Positions 57,629-64,000 of a stretch of 64,000 nt of DNA are shown here, in pieces. Position 1 is the first letter of the stretch, and each line of letters begins with the position of its first letter. The stretch comes from Diospyros lotus (Eukaryota; Streptophyta; Magnoliopsida; Ericales; Ebenaceae), in assembly GCF_014633365.1 (NCBI RefSeq), contig NC_068350.1, positions 29,503,119 to 29,567,118 of the forward strand. Reading direction: 5' to 3'. The position numbers were made by a program, and so were the translations under genes. The notes below the pieces were generated by a model that saw nothing but the letters and a program-made list of their open reading frames with translations, was not told where the DNA came from and made no database searches.

Positions 57629-59179
57629 TAATGTGTGATTTATGCACAATTAATTCAGGCAAGTATTCCCTAGTCAAATATGCATATAGTGATGAAAAGA
57701 GCGTTGATGCCACGAGAACTATATCACAATACCAAAACAATTTTAATTAACCTAAGTTGAACTAATTAATTAATCGGATGAATAAAAAAAATAAATGAAA
57801 AACTAAATTCTTTGTGAGACAAATTAGTTAATGAATGCACTAGGGTTCAGATTTCATTTAATCTGGGGTATATAATTATCTATTCAATCCAATTCAAAAC
57901 CAAAAATACCCTTACAGTATTTTATAATTATTTGCATGTGATGGTGGATTTTCCTCAATTAATTAATAAGCTTTCTCAAGTCATATTAATCCTTTATTAA
58001 TTAAATTTCACTGTCAGATTTCTTAGCAGATATCAGTGAAATAAATAAGCATAAAGTTCTTTAGAAACCTCTAATCTCAGAGGGGGATTTGACTCACTAA
58101 GCTTCCTCGATTCCCACATATGAGCTAATCATCTTTCGATCTCATAGTCAAGCATGTGATTTATACTGTCTATAGATCTAATTTATAACAATCCTTTAGT
58201 CAGTCATGCATAAATCATTAAATCATTAAAAGGTGGTCAATAAGCATTAAGCACAATAATATAAAATCCTCATGTAAATAATAATCGGGTTTTGAATCAA
58301 ACTAAACAAAGAATCACATAATCCCAAAATTAAAATTCATTCAAACCCTAGCTAAAATAATTTAGCCAGACATAATTAAAATAAAAATAAAAACAAAAAT
58401 TAAAAAGGGAATAGGCAATTCCTACCCAGTTCTAGAACAGGTCTGGGTCACAATGGATCTGCTTCGTGAACGTCCCTATGCGTGAGGTTCCCTCAACTCC
58501 CTCACTATGCGCCTTCTTCTTTCTTGTGGCTTCGGTCGCTTCAAGTCCAATTCTTCTTCCCTTCTTCAATCTTTAATGTGCACCGTCTCAGAAGCCTTCT
58601 TCACTGGGCGCCTCCTCCCCCCAATTCCATTCACTCCACTTTTTAATGTTATAATATATATATATATATATATACGTGCACATGGACATGCCCTAGCCCC
58701 AAGTTCTCCAATTCCCGCCACTGCCACTTTCTTATTTAAATAATATATAATAGGTATGTATTATTCATGTCACTTGTTTAGTATAGTATATAATAGATAT
58801 ATATAAATAATATAATTTAATATATAATATAATATAATATATATTTCATTTTTAATAAATAATTAATTAATTATAATATAATATATAATATATAGATAAA
58901 GTATGATAATATATATTTAATTATTAATAAATAAATAAATAATTTTTATTATATTATAATATTAATTTAATATAATATTAATTTTACTAATTACTTTATA
59001 ATATCTTCTTTTTTCTTTCTTTCTACGCCCAAATCTTTGAAATAATATCATTTGCTGGGTTCTTACAAAAAGAAATTAATATAATGTAAAATTCATATAA
59101 ACACACATTTATGTAGGAAAAATAGCACAAGGGTAAGATAAAAAATAGATAAAAATATGTATACAATTAAGCTCTATCA
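57629..59179 (-). repeat. 3' LTR of N
   Basis: 1551 bp, roughly 85-90% like the S LTRs by eye. (TA)n at 58653-58674 and a long TA-rich part at 58740-59010. Confidence 0.85.
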
Positions 59180-60480
59180 AATACTCTCACACTTAACATT
59201 TTGCTTGTCCTCAAACAAAGCAAAGAATGAATTAAAAAATAAACATTTCATTTTCACGCTAGGCCAAAATCAAGAATTCCCACAACATAAAAAACGCATA
59301 ATTAATCCCGAAATTGATTACCCTCCATATTATCATATCAACTCTAAATCCAAAAGTATTAATTAAAAGAATTATTCATGCAAAATCATCACTTTTGATG
59401 CCATGTATACTTCAAAATTAATTCATGAAACCTTGTAACTAACACAATTAAATCATGCAATAGCTTTCTTGCAATCACTTCTCTCCACTACTACAAACAT
59501 AAGGAGTAACAGGGATGATTTTTTTTTCTTTGAATCAATATTTCCTAAGCATTACTTGGCTTTTGATGTAAAGGTCGACATTATGTGATGAAGACACCCG
59601 GTTACTCCCCTAAATAATTATTTAGAATGCATTTGCATACTCATATTTTGAACTATCGCTTGACATGAAGGTTGATGCAGGAGCATACTGTCAACCCCCA
59701 GTTACTACTAAGCAACTCAAAACATAGGAGTAGATAAATAGCAATTTTTTTTTTCTTTTTGTTTCGCTCTTTTTTTTTTTTTCATCATCCTATTTTACTT
59801 CAACTCTGTTTAGGCCTAGTTTCAAGAAATAATCACAATATTATTCTCACATAACCAATCATACATAATCACAAAATCCCATGAATTTTGTCAAGAAGCA
59901 TATATTTCAACAATCATGATAACCTGGCATAATCAATTCCTTTTTCTTAACACTATTAAACCTAGAATCAATAATTAAATAGAATAATTTCCAATCTTGA
60001 GTTAACTATGCATTAAACCAAAGTTAATATAGGAAACATGAAATCGGCCTAGACATGAAAATAAAACATTTTTCATTCATGCGCATTATATATTTCTTCT
60101 TTCTTTTTTTTCTCAAGCAATCAAAAAAAATTAAGAATTATCGAATGTTCCACCCTCACACTTAAATTAAACATTGCCCCCAATGTTTAAAAATAAGAAA
60201 AGAGGAAAAGAAAAGCAATACTCCCCTAATGTAGGCCTTCTTGAAATGCTTGAAAATTGCTAGCCTTATTCTTTTGGAAGATGAAGGATCGAATTTCGGC
60301 ATGAAGCAAGCCCTACAAAAAGAAAGATAAAAAAAAAAATGGAATAAGAAAGCAATCCAAGACATTCTAAAAGTAAAGAGAAATAAAAAGAAAAGAAAAA
60401 TAAATAATATTTTGAATCGGTTGCCTCCCATCAAGCACTTATTTAGAGTCATTAGCTTAGCTAAGTTGCCATCTTCAAGG
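59180..60480. other. N post-pol non-coding region
   Basis: Collinear with S 31786-33100, including T-runs. The polypurine tract is decayed (minus GTGTGAGAG against GTGTGGGGG in S). No gene. Confidence 0.65.
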
Positions 60481-60490
60481 AGGCTTAAAT

Positions 60491-61110
60491 TTAGCCAACC
60501 TTTTCTTCTTTGCCATTATAATTGGGCATTAGAGAAATAACATCAAGCAAAGGGATGTTAATATGAAACCTTTTAAACATCTTTAAAATTTTAGTAGCTT
60601 GTTGAACCAAATTAGCGATAAGAAATATTTTTGAAAAATGAAGAGGGGTTTCAAAAGATTTGAAATTAAGAGTATAAGAACTTCCCTTGTTATTCATTGA
60701 TAACCCATGGTTTTCTTCTTTGGTTTCAAGATCTTGGATTTCTTCCTCTTTCGTATGCTCTTCATTTTTTTCTTCTTTTTCAAGTTCTTTTTCACTTTGC
60801 AAAGTGACAGCCTGTACTTGTTCCCTTGGATTGTCATCAGTATTGCTAGGCACTCCTCCTTGTGGCTTTTCCAAAATTCATTGAGCAAGTTGTCCAATTT
60901 GAGTTTTCATGCTTTGAAGTCTTGCCTCCGTACTATTGATAAATTTTTCCATCATGTCCTCCAAATTTGACTTTTCTTCTTATGGATTTTGATGTTGTTG
61001 TTGAAAGCTGGGAGGTGCTTGTAGATGAAATTGAAATTCCACTCTCATTTTTCACCTCTATCAAACGCACCCTAATGTGTCCTCCTTACCCACAAAGCTC
61101 ACAAGAAAGA
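60491..61110 (-). pseudogene. gag: N gag C-terminal remnant
   Basis: Minus reading: a zinc-knuckle remnant (CELCG, stop, GGH) near 61110-61080, then MMEKFINSTEARLQSMKTQI, LDNLLNEFWKSH, PSNTDDNPREQVQAVTLQS, a Glu/Lys-rich run and FKRFHINIPLLDVISLMPNY as in Athila gag. It is joined near 60485 to post-pol sequence by a deletion. The capsid N-terminal part is also missing. Confidence 0.8.
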
Positions 61111-61119
61111 AAATAAGAT

Positions 61120-61502
61120 GGAGAAACACTCATTGTTATAAATGTCAACTCCCTTTGTATTTGCTCTCTCGTTGCCCTTTTTATAACCGTTGGGCGTTAA
61201 CTCCTGAAAAAGTTAAGAATTAAAAATTAAAAAATTAAAAATTTCATAAAAGGTAAAGAAAAATAAAAATAATCATAAATAAATTAAATAAAGAAAAATT
61301 TTAATCCAAAAAGAAAACTTATAAAGAAAAAGAAAAGAAGTAACAATTAAAAATTAAAGCTGGAAAAAAAATAAAAAAAATTAAAATTAAATTAAATTAA
61401 AATATTTAAACCTTAAAGAAAATATATTCATATTCAATCTAAGGCTAACTTATGTAGTTTTGATATTCAATAAACTAGTTCTCGGCAACGGCTTCAAAAA
61501 CT
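61120..61502. other. N leader
   Basis: A-rich leader collinear with S 37005-37234. The primer site is decayed at about 61480-61497 (CTCGGCAACGGCTTCA). Confidence 0.6.
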
Positions 61503-64000
61503 TAATGTGTGATTTATGCACAATTAATTTGGGCAAGTATACCCTAGTCAAATATGAATATAGTGATGAAAAGAGTGTTGACCCCACAAGGACTAGATCA
61601 CAATACCAAAATAATTTTAATTAACCAAAGTTGAACTAATTAATTAATCGGATGAATAAAAATAAAAATAAATAAAAAACTAAATTCTTTGTGAGACAAA
61701 TTAATTAATGAATGCATTAGGGTTTAGATTTCATTTAATCTGGGGTATGTAATTATCTATTCAATCTGATTCAAAACCAAAATTACCCTTACAGTATTTT
61801 ATAATTATTTGCATGTGATGGTGGATTTTGAGAGTAAAGCAAGATCGCTACGGGGCAAGCAACGTAGTTCAAAATTTTTAAACCTTACCCCGATCCCGGC
61901 GATTGGATCAACGTCGAAATTAAACAATCACATACATAATAAAGTAAATCTAACCTTTAGATTTTTAAGTCGATTGCAGATTGAAGTCGTCCAAGTGTCT
62001 GGCCTCTAACTTGCGATACGCGGCACGCGTCCTTTGGCGAGGAGAGCAGAATGGGAGTGCTAGCTCCTTCTCCTAACAAGGCTTATGAATGGACGGGAAA
62101 AGAATCAATTTTCAACTCTTGAAAACCAACAAAATAAATGGCTTAATTTGGGCATTCCATAAAGGGCTATATATAGAGAGGCAACCTCCTAGGGTTTCCC
62201 AAACCCTAATGGACATGGATTGGGCTAGCCCATTAATCCTAGTCCAACTAGAAATTAAAGTGGCCCAAATCCATTTATAAAATATTTGGCCCAAATCTAA
62301 TTCAAGCCCAAATATTTAATATTTAATATTTAGCCCAAATCTAATTTAGCCCAAATATAATATTTATTATTTAATAATTGACCCAAATCTAATTTAGCCC
62401 AAATATTTAATTTAATATTTGGCCCAAATACTTTATTTAGCCAAAGTATTAAATTAAGCCCAAATTATTAAATTAGAAATTTCTTTCTAATTTAATCATT
62501 AAATTAGAAACTTCTTTCTAATTTAATCAATTGCTATTTTAGGAAACTTTTTCCTTTATGACGACCCCTCGTCATATCGACGTCATTACGTCTATTTGTT
62601 CTTTTCCCGTGAGAACATACGATAGCACAACTTCTTGCCGAAGTGTCCCACTTAACCATACGTCCGCTTTCCTAGTTTAAGCTAGGGACCGTGCCTATTG
62701 CGTATGACTCATTAGGCTCCCGAATATGTTGGCAATGTGTCGGTACGAACACATAAGACAAGATTGGCCTGTAGCAAGGCATCATGCCTACCCAATTATT
62801 CAGAAGGATTCATAATCCGTAAATAACCTTTCACGAGCATGGTTACCGTGTAATTTGATCCTCTCGTCAATGTATCTTATGTGATCTCAAGTTGGCAATG
62901 TGTTGCTTGATTATGATCACATAAGTCTTTCTTCGGTTATCCAGATATCTTTACTTAATAGAAAGTGAATCAATAACTCCTTATTGATATGTTTTTCACC
63001 ATGGCCATTGATTTAAAGTGAATATCCACCGAATGCGCCTTAGATACATCATCCTCTATCAAGGGATAGACGAGTCCCATCTTGGTTACGCACCTAACTC
63101 CATAAGCCTCACGATATGCCCAACAATCGCCCACGTGCAGACTTTATCTAAGCCCATCGAAACGATGTCAAAGCATATCGATCTTCTTATGAGATGACCG
63201 TGACAACCTCAGGTCCAAGGATTAGTTACACCCATCTTGTATGAGAATTCCATCAACATATAACCAAAATGGATTCTCATGGCGAGTTATGTCCAGTGAC
63301 ACGTTCTCCAACATTGGTCACCTATGTACTTGTCTAGGCATCCCCATGCCTATGGGTGTGAGACCCCCATTGCTATCTCATAGCAAAAACATAGCACATA
63401 CAAGTCTTACCGCAATTGTCAATGTCCATTCTTGACATTGCTACGACTTGGGACATTTAATGATGTCGAGAAACTGTGATGCATCATTTCACATCTTTAT
63501 AAATTAATCACAGTATACATCATATGGACTTCTATCTAGTTTCATCCGATCATTACATTAATAACAAGAAACTAATAGAATGACTTCTTGTAGAATTAAA
63601 TAACTCTTTATTCAATATGAAATATGATTACAAATGTCAGTGTACAATTTGCCCAATCTGATTGGGTCTAGAGCACCTACACTAACAGATTTTCCTCAAT
63701 TAATTAATAAGTTTTCTAAAGTCATATTAATCATTTATTAATTCAATTTCACTCACAGATTTCTAAGCAAATATCAACGAAATAAATAAGCATTAAGTTA
63801 TTTGGAAACCTCTAATCTCGGAAGGGGATTTAACTCACTAACCTTCCTCGATTCCCACACATGAGCTAATCATCTTTCGATCTCATAGTCTAGCATGTGA
63901 TTTATATTGCATATGGATCTAATTTATAACAATTCTTTAATCAGTCATGCATAAATCATCAAATCATTAAAATGTGGCCAATCTTTTAAAGCATTAAGCA
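61503..64000 (-). repeat. 5' LTR of N, interrupted by L
   Basis: 61503-61828 and 63688-64000 together match the first ~630 bp of the S and N LTRs; the rest is off the window. Confidence 0.85.
61829..63687 (-). mobile_element. Solo LTR L (Copia-type) inside N
   Basis: Plus-strand ends TGAGAGTAAAGCAAG and CTACACTAACA, perfect TSD GATTT (61824-61828 and 63688-63692), 1859 bp. Same family as M, with an extra stretch around 62830-63200. No coding domain. Confidence 0.94.

Larger units (their letters stand above)
57629..64000 (-). mobile_element. Element N: Athila-like, pol-deleted relative of S, leaves window
   Basis: Left LTR 57629-59179, internal region of only 2.3 kb, right LTR from 61503 interrupted by L and still running at 64000. 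It is collinear with S at both ends, but protease, RT, RNase H and integrase are absent. The LTR terminus is TAATGTG rather than TGATGTG in both copies. Confidence 0.85.

Overview
This 64 kb window looks like plant intergenic heterochromatin, probably from a eudicot. I see no host gene, rRNA, tRNA or CRISPR array. Essentially everything I can name is a Ty3/Gypsy or Ty1/Copia LTR retrotransposon, mostly solo LTRs and deletion derivatives nested inside one another. Evidence for a plant: chromodomain-bearing Tekay/Del chromovirus polyproteins, an Athila-type polyprotein with a tRNA-Asp-like primer site, a SIRE/Maximus-like Copia end carrying a post-pol ORF, and LTR TATA boxes of the CTATAAATAG type. 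Letter names (A, B, K and so on) are mine. Element limits rest on TG...CA termini and target-site duplications (TSDs) read directly; limits called approximate are inferences.

Left third (1-25288): a decayed minus-strand Tekay element F. Its 3' LTR is split by a minus-strand gag-only Gypsy element K (TR-GAG-like, running off the left edge to 14735). K contains solo LTR B (1672-9250), which holds solo LTRs A and C, and Copia-type solo LTR M (12161-13725). The upstream LTR of F holds solo LTR D (21191-25255), which holds Copia-type solo LTR G (23308-24798).

Middle (25289-46914): a degenerate relative of D (E), a Tekay LTR fragment (J), then a 5'-truncated plus-strand SIRE-like Copia element P (28757-42968). 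P is split by solo LTR W, which is itself split by S (30234-38792). S is the only element here with both LTRs and a nearly readable pol. After P come partial Copia-type LTRs (Q, R) and fragments.

Right third (46915-64000): a second minus-strand Tekay element H. Its reading frame resumes when solo LTRs I (49469-52383) and V (52826-54261) are removed. H is broken again by Copia LTR U, which is broken by T (D family), broken by N (a pol-less relative of S), broken by solo LTR L: a five-level nest.

No genes cooperate in a pathway; the domains are the ordinary retrotransposon set (gag, protease, reverse transcriptase, RNase H, integrase), nearly all inactivated. The most unusual signal is that several unrelated families carry dense, irregularly spaced arrays of a short family-specific palindrome centred on CG (TCCGGA, TTCGAA, GTCGAC, CTCGAG cores). 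In the LTRs where I could place a TATA box and orientation, most copies lie in the presumptive transcribed R-U5 part, and many copies show CG to TG or CA decay.
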